Origin: AP-15 sp963814865
GTDB lineage: Bacteria; Pseudomonadota; Alphaproteobacteria; ATCC43930; CGMCC-115725
Assembly (NCBI GenBank): GCA_963814865.1
Contig: CAWFEN010000010.1
Coordinates: 682,001 to 746,000, forward strand
Direction: 5' to 3'
Length of the DNA stretch: 64,000 nt
The notes beneath the pieces are model-generated. The model saw nothing but the letters and a program-made list of their open reading frames with translations. It did not search any database and was not told where the DNA came from. A program made the position numbers and the translations under genes. Shown here piece after piece: positions 38,451 to 50,432 of the stretch (position 1 is the stretch's first letter; the number at the start of each line of letters is the position of its first letter).

Positions 38451-38963
38451 ATGAAGAGCAAGCTGGCTGCCATGGGCTTGCTGTTCAGCGCACTGGTGCT
38501 CGCCGGCTGCGCGTCGGTCGTCTGGGAGCGACCGGGCACGCCACCACAGGTGGCGGCGATGGACAGCGCGCGATGCCAGTTAATGGCAGAAAGCCTCAAT
38601 CCAGAGCGCGCCTCCGGCAACTATTCGGACCGGCTCCTTCAAGCCGCGATCTCGCCTTTCGATGCCCTGGCCGATATCGGCAGCGGCGTGGCTCAGGGCA
38701 TGGCGATCAATCACGCCTTCGATCTGTGCATGCAGGAGAACGGCTATGTTGCGGTCGCGCCGGGTGCGCCGTCGCCGGTCATGCCTATGGCCGCTCAGCC
38801 ATACGGGCCGGTCGCGCTCGTGCCCTCCGCGGTCCCGCCGCCGCTGTTGCCGCCCAGTGCCTCCGCACCGATGGCCGCCGTTCTGCCGCCGATCCCGCCA
38901 TCGCCGTGCGGCAATGACGACCATCCATGCTGGACGCAGACCAGCTTGGTCGGCATCTATTGA
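38451..38963 (+). CDS. Putative lipoprotein, Pro-rich C-terminus
   Basis: A 170-residue protein starting at ATG 38451, 6 bases after GGGAGG (the ATG at 38445 abuts that site and is unlikely). A lipoprotein signal ends in the lipobox LAGC (about residues 17-20), predicting attachment to a membrane. The mature part holds paired cysteines (SARCQLM; FDLCMQENGYV), a motif seen in small outer-membrane lipoproteins of unknown role. A Pro/Ala-rich tail follows and a final Cys pair (PCGNDDHPC). No family symbol can be given. Confidence 0.75.
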   Translation: MKSKLAAMGLLFSALVLAGCASVVWERPGTPPQVAAMDSARCQLMAESLNPERASGNYSDRLLQAAISPFDALADIGSGVAQGMAINHAFDLCMQENGYVAVAPGAPSPVMPMAAQPYGPVALVPSAVPPPLLPPSASAPMAAVLPPIPPSPCGNDDHPCWTQTSLVGIY

Positions 38964-39447
38964 CGGCCTGTGGATGGGAGGACGTCTCGATCGCCGGCTC
39001 GGACTTAAATCACCGTACCCTTCGCTGCCATGAATTTTTGGCGTCGCCGCCGCGCGCGTGGTCGGGAATTCCGGGCAGGTCCGAGGCAGCGCCGATGGAA
39101 CCCTGCGCGGGGCGATGATCGCCGTCAATCCCGCGCCGGCCGTAACGCGTTCGGCAATTCCGTTGGCGCACGGGGCACATCGGGGGAAGCATAGCCGGCT
39201 TGCCTGATGCGCCCGAAACGCGGCGGATGTCGCTGTTCGTGTCGCTTCCGCCAGCCTGGAACGGCGGAAGCCTCGAAGTCGAACTGGTCGTATCGAGCAG
39301 GGCGTCGACCATCCGGCACAAGCGGATCGTCAAGAAGGTGTGGTCGTGACTCCCTCAAAGTGATCACTATCCGTTTTCGGCTTGTGCGGCGGAGCGGCGG
39401 GGGCGATCGTTACGGTGGCGGAGCGTACTGAACTTTCTTCGGGAACG
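38964..39447. other. Gene-poor gap with one weak small ORF
   Basis: I support no gene in this 484-base stretch. The best candidate is a plus-strand frame at 39227-39349 encoding 40 residues (begins MSLFVSLPPAWNGGSLEVEL). The codon bias continues upstream of its ATG, so it may be the tail of a decayed gene. Confidence 0.3.
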
Positions 39448-40008
39448 ATGCAGACCATTCGAGCGCTGTGTGTCTATTGCGGCTCGTCGGGAGCGGTCGC
39501 GGCGCCGTATCGTCAGGCGGCGAGCGAGCTTGGCGCGCGGCTCGCCGCCGCCGGGATCGAGATCGTGTTCGGCGGCGGGCGGGTCGGGCTGATGGGGCTG
39601 CTCGCCGAGGCCGCGCTCGCGGCGGGCGGCCGGGTCACCGGCATCATCCCGGAGCGTCTGCGCGATGCCGAGCTGGCTCATCGCGGCGTCAGCGAACTGG
39701 TGGTGGTCGCCGGCATGCACGAGCGCAAGCGGCTGATGGCCGAGCGGGCCGACGCCTTCGCGATCCTGCCGGGGGGCATCGGCACGCTCGACGAAATGTT
39801 CGAGATGCTGAGCTGGAAGCAGCTCGGATTGCACGCCAAGCCGATCTTCCTGGTCGATATCGAGGGCTATTGGGCGCCATTGCAGGTGCTGCTCGACCAT
39901 ATTGTCGCGGGCGGTTTTGCCCGGCCGGAGACACGGCGCCTGATGCGCGCCGTGCCGGACGTGGCGGCGTTGCTGGCGGTGCTGGCGGAGGAGCCGACGG
40001 CGCGATGA
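39448..40008 (+). CDS. LOG family protein (TIGR00730 Rossmann fold)
   Basis: A 186-residue protein of the LOG/YvdD family, cytokinin riboside 5'-monophosphate phosphoribohydrolase-like. It begins MQTIRALCVYCGSSGAV at ATG 39448. Key motifs are VFGGGRVGLMG, HERKRLMAERADAFAILPGG and the PGGxGTxxE active-site signature (LPGGIGTLDEMFE). It would hydrolyse nucleoside monophosphates to base and ribose phosphate in the cytosol. A strong hairpin follows (40096-40121). Confidence 0.9.
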   Translation: MQTIRALCVYCGSSGAVAAPYRQAASELGARLAAAGIEIVFGGGRVGLMGLLAEAALAAGGRVTGIIPERLRDAELAHRGVSELVVVAGMHERKRLMAERADAFAILPGGIGTLDEMFEMLSWKQLGLHAKPIFLVDIEGYWAPLQVLLDHIVAGGFARPETRRLMRAVPDVAALLAVLAEEPTAR

Positions 40009-40095
40009 ACGGCGGGAAACTCACGAGCCGGGCGCGGACCTCGGTCCGGGAAGCCAAGCGGTTGAAGCGGCGAGACGATTTGATTCGGATCGGCG

Positions 40096-40121
40096 ATATC
40101 CACGGAAACAGTGGATATTTT
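40096..40121 (+). terminator. Hairpin terminator after the LOG gene
   Basis: A perfect 8-bp stem (ATATCCAC / GTGGATAT) with a 7-base loop is followed by TTTT, 87 bases after the LOG stop. The rest of the 40009-40441 gap holds no gene but must contain the promoter of the isocitrate dehydrogenase locus. It is unusually A+T rich around 40160-40260. Confidence 0.55.
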
Positions 40122-40441
40122 GGTGGAAAAACCCCGCAACACGGCATCGCCGCCGAGCAATTCCCTCATTTTTCGGTTTTTGCCTAATATTTAACCGCTT
40201 GTTGAAGCCCATTGGAATTGCTACGCAAATTTTGCTGGGCGCGGCATGGCGCGAGAGCCGATGGTAAACCGTCGGTGACAATTCCGGAAAACTGTGCAAT
40301 TCGGGCGGGTTTTGCCGGGAATGCGGAGCCCTGTGTACAACTCGGCTGCGGCTTGCCTCGCTTTGTCGCGGCCTTTATCTTCGCGGGCCGGCGAAGCGCC
40401 CGGCCGGCGCACCGCTTCGGCGGCATGCGAGGATGACAGCG

Positions 40442-40624
40442 ATGGCAAAAATCAAGGTGGCTCGGCCCATCGTCGAACTCGACGGCGACGAGATGGCGCG
40501 GATTATGTGGAGCTTCATCAAGAACAAGGCGATCCTGCCCTATCTCGACATCGAGTTGAAATATTACGACCTCGGCATGGAGAGCCACAACGCCCTCACG
40601 TCAGTGCGACAAGACAGGCCATAA
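40442..40624 (+). pseudogene. icd: 5' remnant of dimeric-type isocitrate dehydrogenase
   Basis: The first 49 or so codons encode the N-terminus of the homodimeric NADP-dependent enzyme found in alphaproteobacteria: MAKIKVARPIVELDGDEM, then ARIMWSFIKNK and ILPYLDIELKYYDLGME. After that the frame runs 11 unrelated codons to a TAA at 40622. The remaining ~350 codons are missing, so this is not a functional enzyme. The start at ATG 40442 has GAGG 9 bases upstream. The translation signals and presumably the promoter survive and may now drive the monomeric-type gene 53 bases downstream. Confidence 0.9.
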
Positions 40625-40677
40625 TCGTCAACAGATCAACTCAGCCGAAACGAAAGCGGCGCGCGGGAGGTGCAAGC

Positions 40678-42909
<2,232 letters not shown>

Positions 42910-42915
42910 CGCGGC

Positions 42916-42984
42916 GTCAGGTGGAGCCGCCCCAACCAGTTCCTCGACAAGCTCGACACGAACTTTCAGAAGGCAATGAACTGA
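42916..42984 (+). pseudogene. icd: 3' remnant of dimeric-type isocitrate dehydrogenase
   Basis: Directly after the monomeric-type gene an open frame encodes NQFLDKLDTNFQKAMN (42934-42981) and then TGA. The pattern x-FLDKLD-x-x-x-x-KAM is how dimeric alphaproteobacterial Icd proteins end. Only about 16-22 codons remain. With the 5' remnant it brackets the new gene, so the swap kept both ends of the old gene. Confidence 0.65.
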
Positions 42985-43017
42985 GCCGGAGACGGCCAAA
43001 ACAACGGAGGAAGAACG

Positions 43018-43986
43018 ATGCGGCTCAGCATTCTCGATGATTACCAGGGCGTGGCGCTCGACATGGCGGACTGGACGCCGGTGCGGAGCCGCGCCGTCGA
43101 GATCGCCGTCGAGCGCCATGCCTTCGCCGATGAGGAAGCGGTGGTGCGCGCGCTCGCCGATTCCGAGCTGGTCGCGGCGATGCGCGAGCGCACGGCGTTT
43201 CCGAAATCGGTCGTCGACCGTCTGCCCAGGCTGAAGCTGCTGATCACCACCGGCATGCGCAACGCGTCCTTCGACATGGCCGCGCTGAAGGACCGCGGCG
43301 TCACCGTGTGCGGCACCGGCGGTCCCGGCGGCGGCAACGAGGACACCGCCGAGCTGGCCTGGGGATTGATCCTCGGCGCCGCCCGGCGCATTGCCGAGGA
43401 TCATCAGCTCATGCGGCAAGGCGGGTGGCAGACCCGCATCGGCCACCGCGTCGCCGGCAAGACGCTCGGTCTGCTGGGCTTGGGGCGGCTCGGCAGCGCA
43501 GTCGCCCGCGTCGGTCTCGCCTTCGGCATGAAGGCGATCGCCTGGAGCCAGAACCTGACCGCCGAAAAGGCTGCGGCGCAGGGCGTCGAGCGAGTCGAGA
43601 AGGACGAGCTGTTCCGCCGCTCCGACATTCTCTCGGTGCATCTCGTGCTGAGCCCGCGCAGCCGCGGGCTGGTCGGCGGTCGCGAGATCGGGCTGATGAA
43701 ATCTTCGGCGATCCTCGTCAACACCTCGCGCGGGCCGATCTGCGACACCGAAGCGATAGTCGCCGCGCTGAAGTCGGGACGCCTCGCCTATGCCGGGTTC
43801 GACGTCTACGACAAGGAGCCTCTGCCGATCGACCACCCGCTGCGCACGGCGCCGAACGTGATCCTGACCCCGCATATCGGCTACGTCACCGACGAGAACT
43901 ATCGCAGCTCCTATCCGCAGATCGTCGAGAATGTCGCGGCCTTTCTCGACGGCAGCCCGATCCGCGTCATCGGAGCCCCGAACTAG
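43018..43986 (+). CDS. D-2-hydroxyacid dehydrogenase family protein
   Basis: A 322-residue NAD-dependent D-isomer-specific hydroxyacid dehydrogenase. The Rossmann motif is LGLLGLGRLGSAVARVGLAF. Catalytic Arg, Glu and His positions appear in ILVNTSRGPICD, DVYDKEPLP and LTPHIGYVT. LSVHLVLSPRSRGLVG is the usual region before the active site. A strong GGAGGAAG precedes ATG 43018. It reduces or oxidises a 2-keto/2-hydroxy acid pair; the substrate is not evident. It heads a short plus-strand run with the GNAT and DOPA-dioxygenase-like genes. Confidence 0.9.
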   Translation: MRLSILDDYQGVALDMADWTPVRSRAVEIAVERHAFADEEAVVRALADSELVAAMRERTAFPKSVVDRLPRLKLLITTGMRNASFDMAALKDRGVTVCGTGGPGGGNEDTAELAWGLILGAARRIAEDHQLMRQGGWQTRIGHRVAGKTLGLLGLGRLGSAVARVGLAFGMKAIAWSQNLTAEKAAAQGVERVEKDELFRRSDILSVHLVLSPRSRGLVGGREIGLMKSSAILVNTSRGPICDTEAIVAALKSGRLAYAGFDVYDKEPLPIDHPLRTAPNVILTPHIGYVTDENYRSSYPQIVENVAAFLDGSPIRVIGAPN

Positions 43987-43995
43987 CCCTCCGGC

Positions 43996-44547
43996 ATGAG
44001 CAACGGCATTTCGATCCGGCCTTCGGGCGATGACGACCTCGCGGCGATCGCGGCGATCTACCGGCATCACGTGCTGCACGGGGTCGCCTCGTTCGAGGAA
44101 GTTCCGCCCGAGCCCGGCGAGATCGCCCGCCGGCGCCGCGACATCGTGGCGCTCGGGCTGCCCTATCTGGTCGCCGAGCGTGCCGGGCGGGTGGTCGGCT
44201 ACTGCTATGCCAGCCGCTACCGCACCCGTTCGGCCTATCGCTTCACGGTCGAGGATTCGATCTATATCGACGCCGCGGAAATCGGCCGCGGGATCGGCCG
44301 CGCGCTGCTTACCAGCCTCATCGGGCGCTGCACCGGGCAGGGCTACCGGCAGATGGTCGCGGTCATCGGCGGCAGCGACCAATGGCCGTCGATCGGGCTC
44401 CATCGGGCGCTCGGCTTCGGCTGGATCGGCGTATTGCCGGCAATCGGCTTCAAATTCGGCGGCTGGGTCGATACCGTCCTGATGCAGCGTACGCTCGGTC
44501 CCGGTGCGACGACGATCCCGATCAGCATAGGAGATGGCCATGGCTGA
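43996..44547 (+). CDS. GNAT N-acetyltransferase, phosphinothricin/Pat-like
   Basis: A 183-residue GNAT acetyltransferase. It starts MSNGISIRPSGDDDLAAI, with YRHHVLHGVASFEEVPPE in the N-terminal arm and GRVVGYCYASRYRTRSAYRF as the central strands. The acetyl-CoA pyrophosphate loop is GRGIGRALLTSLI. SIGLHRALGFGWIGVLPAIG is typical of the phosphinothricin/methionine sulfoximine acetyltransferase group. It would acetylate a small amine such as a toxic amino acid analogue. It lies 9 bases after the dehydrogenase and overlaps the next gene by 8 bases. Confidence 0.88.
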   Translation: MSNGISIRPSGDDDLAAIAAIYRHHVLHGVASFEEVPPEPGEIARRRRDIVALGLPYLVAERAGRVVGYCYASRYRTRSAYRFTVEDSIYIDAAEIGRGIGRALLTSLIGRCTGQGYRQMVAVIGGSDQWPSIGLHRALGFGWIGVLPAIGFKFGGWVDTVLMQRTLGPGATTIPISIGDGHG

Positions 44548-44908
44548 CGCATTTGCCGAATCCGATCAAATCCAGGGCTATCACGCCCACATCTATTACG
44601 ATCCGGCGACGCGGGCCAAGGCGGAAAGGCTGCGCGGCGGGATCGGCGAGCGTTTCGAGACACGGCTCGGCAGCTGGCACGACGAGCCGGTCGGGCCGCA
44701 TCCGGTGTCGATGTATCAGGTGGCCTTCGCCGCCGAGGAATTTCCCCGCCTGGTGCCGTGGCTGATGCTGAACCGCGACGGGCTCGACGTGCTCGTGCAT
44801 CCGACGACCGGCGACGGCCTGGCCGACCATACCCGCCATGCGCTGTGGCTGGGGACCCCGCTGCCGCTGCGGCTGGACACCCTGCGGCGGGCGGCGCAGG
44901 CGGGCTGA
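44540..44908 (+). CDS. DOPA 4,5-dioxygenase family protein
   Basis: A 122-residue protein of the DOPA 4,5-dioxygenase family (an AhpD-unrelated ferredoxin-like fold). It has the diagnostic GYHAHIYYDPATR near the N-terminus, EPVGPHPVSMYQVAF and LVHPTTGDGLADHTRHALWLG, which place the conserved histidines. Bacterial members have uncertain substrates. Start ATG 44540 is preferred over ATG 44534 since GGAG then sits 6 bases upstream. Confidence 0.88.
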   Translation: MADAFAESDQIQGYHAHIYYDPATRAKAERLRGGIGERFETRLGSWHDEPVGPHPVSMYQVAFAAEEFPRLVPWLMLNRDGLDVLVHPTTGDGLADHTRHALWLGTPLPLRLDTLRRAAQAG

Positions 44909-44918
44909 CCCCCGGCCG

Positions 44919-45074
44919 CTATATCCGGCCGAGGACCAGCAGGATGATGACGATGACGAGCAGCAGGCCGACCCCGCCGGTCGGGTAATAACCCCAGCCG
45001 CCGCTGTAGCCCCATGTCGGCAGCGCGCCGATCAGCAGCAGGATCAGGATAATCAGAAGGATTGTGCCGAGCAT
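44919..45074 (-). CDS. DUF3309 family small membrane protein (51 aa)
   Basis: A 51-residue protein on the minus strand, starting MLGTILLIILILLLIGALPT and ending VIIILLVLGRI-like. It has two hydrophobic segments around a Gly/Tyr/Trp-rich turn (WGYSGGWGYYPTGG). This is the exact layout of DUF3309 proteins, which are common in Alpha- and Betaproteobacteria. Function unknown, probably an inner-membrane stress protein. It is convergent with the DOPA-dioxygenase-like gene. Confidence 0.88.
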   Translation of the reverse strand: MLGTILLIILILLLIGALPTWGYSGGWGYYPTGGVGLLLVIVIILLVLGRI

Positions 45075-45219
45075 GGCGGACCGTGCGCGTCGTTGATCAC
45101 TGCAGGTAGAAACCCCAAACGAGCCGGCCGGGTTCCACGTCCGGTTTCGAGAAAAACGCGGAATTCGCCGATCGTTGCGCTCGCCGCCGGAATTCTCTCA
45201 AGCCAGCAAAGGGCAGGGT

Positions 45220-47123
<1,904 letters not shown>

Positions 47124-47999
47124 TCAGGCGGCGCCCGCCTGCTGTCTCCTGTCGAGGATGCGGTGGTGCAGGTTGCGCACGATCATGTCGGTCAGCCGCT
47201 CATTGTGCATGAACAGGCGCTGGCCGATCGGGTAGGGGTCCTGTTTGGCGACCTCGACCGGACCTTTGAGGATTTCGTCCGGGGTCATGCCGCGATCGAC
47301 GAAGCGCTCGACATAGCCGACCCAGTTCTCGACGATCTGGCCCTGCTCTTTCAGATAGGACTTGGTGCACGGGTCGCCGTGGCCCGGCACGATCAGTTCG
47401 ACATCGAGCGCCGCGATGCTGTTCAGCGCCGCCAGCCACTCCCACGGGTCGCATTCCTGCAGCCAGGAACGGCATTTGAAAAAGACGTTGTCGCCGGTGA
47501 AGACGACGCCTTCCTCGGGCACGTGGACCGAGGTCTGCGGCGCGGTGTGGCCGGGCATGTGGATGATGTTGAAGGTGTGATTGCCGACATGGAGGGTCAG
47601 CGTGTCGTCGAAGGTCAGGGTCGGCGGGTTGACGGCCGGGTAGTCGGGATGGCCGACCAGCCACACGCTGTCGGGGTCGGTCTCCTTGAAGCGCTCGCGC
47701 TTCTCGTCGAGTGTGCCGAACGCATAGAGATAGCGCTCGAAGCATTCCTGCAATTTGACCTGGCCGACAATCTTCGTATTGGTGAAATAGGCGTTGCCCG
47801 AGATGTGGTCGCCATGCGGTTCGGTATTGATCAGGTAGCGGATCGGCGCCTTGTCCTCCATGCGCTCGCGCCAGCGCACCGCGTCGATCGGCTGCTGTGG
47901 CAAATCGATCATCACATAGCCGTCGCTGGTCTCGACAAAGCTCGGATTGCAGCCGGCGAAATAGATTTCGGTGTAGCTGTGCGGACCGACCCTACGCAT
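47124..47999 (-). CDS. MBL-fold metallo-hydrolase
   Basis: A 291-residue metallo-beta-lactamase-fold protein. The metal motif reads TEPHGDHISG rather than HxHxDH: the first His is Glu while the second His and the Asp-His pair remain. Further ligands are in IIHMPGHTAPQTSV, VVFTGDNVFFKCRSW and LIVPGHGDPC. Such a change is known in some alkyl-sulfatase-like or quinoprotein-relay relatives and may alter metal use. The C-terminal segment (EQGQIVENWVGYVERFVDRG) is helical. The substrate is unknown. Its stop abuts the recQ stop (convergent). Confidence 0.8.
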   Translation of the reverse strand: MRRVGPHSYTEIYFAGCNPSFVETSDGYVMIDLPQQPIDAVRWRERMEDKAPIRYLINTEPHGDHISGNAYFTNTKIVGQVKLQECFERYLYAFGTLDEKRERFKETDPDSVWLVGHPDYPAVNPPTLTFDDTLTLHVGNHTFNIIHMPGHTAPQTSVHVPEEGVVFTGDNVFFKCRSWLQECDPWEWLAALNSIAALDVELIVPGHGDPCTKSYLKEQGQIVENWVGYVERFVDRGMTPDEILKGPVEVAKQDPYPIGQRLFMHNERLTDMIVRNLHHRILDRRQQAGAA

Positions 48000-48069
48000 C
48001 GCTGCCTCCCCTTGACCAAGGGGCGATCTTCACCGATCGGCCACGGGGGCGCAAGGGTACGCGCGTGGC

Positions 48070-48927
48070 TCAGCGATCCGTGGCGACGGCCTCCGGCAAC
48101 CCGGCCGGCGGGTCACGGAGCGGATAGATCAGCTGTCCGGCCAGCGAACCGGGCATTTTCGTCGTGATGCCGTAGGCTGTGGGCCATTGCTGGCGCGGCA
48201 GGTAATAGGTGCCGAAGATCCAGTCCATGCAGGGCAGCATCGACGCGAAGTTGCGGTCCCGGTGATCGGCCAAGGTGTGGTGCCAGTGGTGGAAGGCGGG
48301 GGTCGAGATCACCCATTCCAGCGGACCGAGCCGCCAGCGCAGATTGGCGTGGATCAGGAAGCCCCACATGGTCAGGACCAGCACCAGCAGTGCGGACACC
48401 ACGCCGCCCGCGGGGGTGAGCGGGGTGGCCAGCCCGAGGATATAGACCGGGATCAGGCCGCACAGCCGGGTGAACACATTGTCGACCGGATGGGCGCGGG
48501 CGCTGATCAGGAAATACACCTCGGCCGGGTTGTGGTGAACCGAGTGGAAACGCCACAGAAAGGGGATTTCGTGCGTCCAGCGATGGCCCCAGTAAAAGCC
48601 GATCTCGCTCACCGCCAGTGCCGCCGCCGCGCGCGCCCAGATCGGCAAGGCCGCGACGGCTGTCTGCAGGTGCCACGGCACAACGGCGTGCGCGCCGAGG
48701 GCCACCAGCGCCAGCGGCGGGGTCAGCAGCAGGCTGGGCACCATGCCGCTGATGAAATAAAAGCCGACATCGCCGGCGAGGCTCTTGCCGACGATTTTTC
48801 GTCGATGCAGCGCGAACAGGCGCTCCAGCGGCAGGAACACCACGGCGAGCAGCAGCAGCCACACGCCGAGCCTGATCATGCTGAGCAGGAATGCGTGGAG
48901 ATGCTGGGGGTCGAGAAAGGCTGGCAA
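48070..48927 (-). CDS. Sterol desaturase/fatty acid hydroxylase family protein
   Basis: A 285-residue integral membrane di-iron enzyme. It has about four to five hydrophobic segments and the histidine clusters HRWTH, HSVHH and HHWHH, plus NFASMLPCMDWIFGTYYLP near the C-terminus. It would hydroxylate or desaturate a lipid such as a hopanoid, carotenoid or fatty acid at the membrane. Start at ATG 48927. It lies downstream of the PEP-CTERM gene, separated from it by a strong hairpin, and transcribes in the same direction. Confidence 0.88.
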   Translation of the reverse strand: MPAFLDPQHLHAFLLSMIRLGVWLLLLAVVFLPLERLFALHRRKIVGKSLAGDVGFYFISGMVPSLLLTPPLALVALGAHAVVPWHLQTAVAALPIWARAAAALAVSEIGFYWGHRWTHEIPFLWRFHSVHHNPAEVYFLISARAHPVDNVFTRLCGLIPVYILGLATPLTPAGGVVSALLVLVLTMWGFLIHANLRWRLGPLEWVISTPAFHHWHHTLADHRDRNFASMLPCMDWIFGTYYLPRQQWPTAYGITTKMPGSLAGQLIYPLRDPPAGLPEAVATDR

Positions 48928-48969
48928 GGGTGCTGTCCCGATTTGCCGGTCGCGGCCGGGACGATGGTA

Positions 48970-49002
48970 GCACCCGGACGGGACGGAGTCCCGTCCGGGT
49001 GC
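48970..49002 (-). terminator. Strong hairpin after the PEP-CTERM gene
   Basis: A perfect 15-bp stem (GCACCCGGACGGGAC / GTCCCGTCCGGGTGC) with a 3-base loop lies 18 bases after the stop of the PEP-CTERM gene. No U tract follows, so the hairpin may also protect the mRNA 3' end. Confidence 0.6.
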
Positions 49003-49020
49003 ATCAAACCGATCGGGTGA

Positions 49021-49862
49021 TCAGGCCGCGGCGTTGCGCTTGGCGCGCCGACGCAGCATGATCCCGCCGAGACCCAGAAGGCCGGCGCCAAAGAGCGACA
49101 AGGTCGCCGGCTCCGGCACCACCGGCGGCGTGTTCACGCCTTCGAGGAATACCGTCGGCGGCAGGTTGGTGGTGCTGCCGCTGTCACCCCAGGCCAGGAA
49201 CGTCAGTATCGCGCTCCCGTCGGTCAGCTCCGCGGCAGTTGGCGTGAAGCTCAGCGTGACGGAGCTCCAATCAACGTTCCTTTCCGACGGGGTGTTCATC
49301 AGCGTCGAATCTTGCTCGTCATTATTGGTGGTCCCGGTGACGGATGCAGGGATTTCGCCGTGCAGCTCACACCGATCCCGCCCACGCCTAGGAATACTTT
49401 CCACTGTTCGGTGGTATCGCCGCTAAAGCCCGTTTGCTGACCGGCTGCCTGCTGGAACTGAAGGCTGTACGTCGTGCCCGCCGTCAGCCCTGAAACGGTC
49501 TGAAAGATCGTGTTCTCGTATTCCGGATTGCCGTCCGCCTGAAAGAAGTTGGTGCCGGCCGGAACGGTAACCGAGAAACCGGGGTTGGTATAAACGGGAT
49601 AAATATTGCCACCGGTTCCAGTATAGCCTTCGGAGCCCTGCTGACCGACATAGGTAAGGCTGCCGCCCGCGCCGGCCGTACCGACTGACCAGTCAGTCGG
49701 CAGTACTTTGTTGAAAAAGTCCTTTTGCTGCGTTAGCGGGTTGGTCAGCAGATTGAAGGTGAGGTTCGTAACCGGCAGCACATCCGCCTGGGCCGAATAG
49801 GCAAGGCCCAGCGACAGGGCGATGGCGGAGACGCCGATCGCGGCTGATTTGAGCAACTTCAT
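49021..49862 (-). CDS. PEP-CTERM sorting domain protein (frameshifted)
   Basis: A secreted protein of about 280 residues when joined. An AAGGAGGT site stands 5 bases before ATG 49862, the best Shine-Dalgarno in the window, suggesting high expression. A signal peptide ends at SAQADVLPV. The body is beta-rich with FQTVSGLTAGTTYSLQFQQA and VTLSFTPTAAELTDGSAILT, as in extracellular choice-of-anchor or carbohydrate-associated domains. The C-terminus is the exosortase signal VPEPATLSLFGAGLLGLGG followed by a basic tail. The frame breaks near 49370. It should be processed and anchored by an exosortase encoded elsewhere. Confidence 0.85.
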
Positions 49863-50432
49863 GGATACCTCCTTGGGAGCAAGAAATAGGGCGTCAACTG
49901 CTCCGCCAACCCTGCCACCAACGGCCCGGCCAAGCGGATGCCTCATAGCTGCAATTGCCATGCCGATCGCATACCTGATTGATTTCGTGCAATATTTTCC
50001 CTTTTATCGATGAGAACACGGCGACAGTGTAAAGATCTCCGACGCACCGCCGGCAGTCCTATTCGAGGCGAATATCCTTTGCTTAATTTCGCCACCGGAG
50101 CCAAAAGACTCAAGGATATTGGATGTTTATGAGGCTGTAAGTGAGCCATGCAACAAGAAGGAACGGAGCCATATCGAGCCGGCGGGCATCCGGTCTCCCA
50201 GAATCGCCTGTAAACAAATCCGACATTAATCATTCAAAGCAGCCTCTGGGCTCGACTTTTGAATACCTGCAGACCAAACACGGTCGGCGTGTTGGCCTTG
50301 GTGATGGAAGCGCGACGGGCTCCGCGTCGTCTCCATGAGGGAGAACGCCGCATCGCGCGCTTTGCGGCGCGCGAGCGCGCTCGACTTCGGCGACGAGGCG
50401 GTCGCTGTCGAGACCGGGTCGCCGACCCGCGA
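49863..50432. other. Intergenic region with a long inverted repeat
   Basis: No gene is supported in 570 bases. The region upstream of the PEP-CTERM gene is A+T rich, as befits a promoter. A perfect 9-bp inverted repeat, AATATCCTT (50071-50079) and AAGGATATT (50112-50120), is spaced by 32 bases. A plus-strand stretch at about 50343-50450 has coding-like codon bias but no start or family. Confidence 0.35.
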
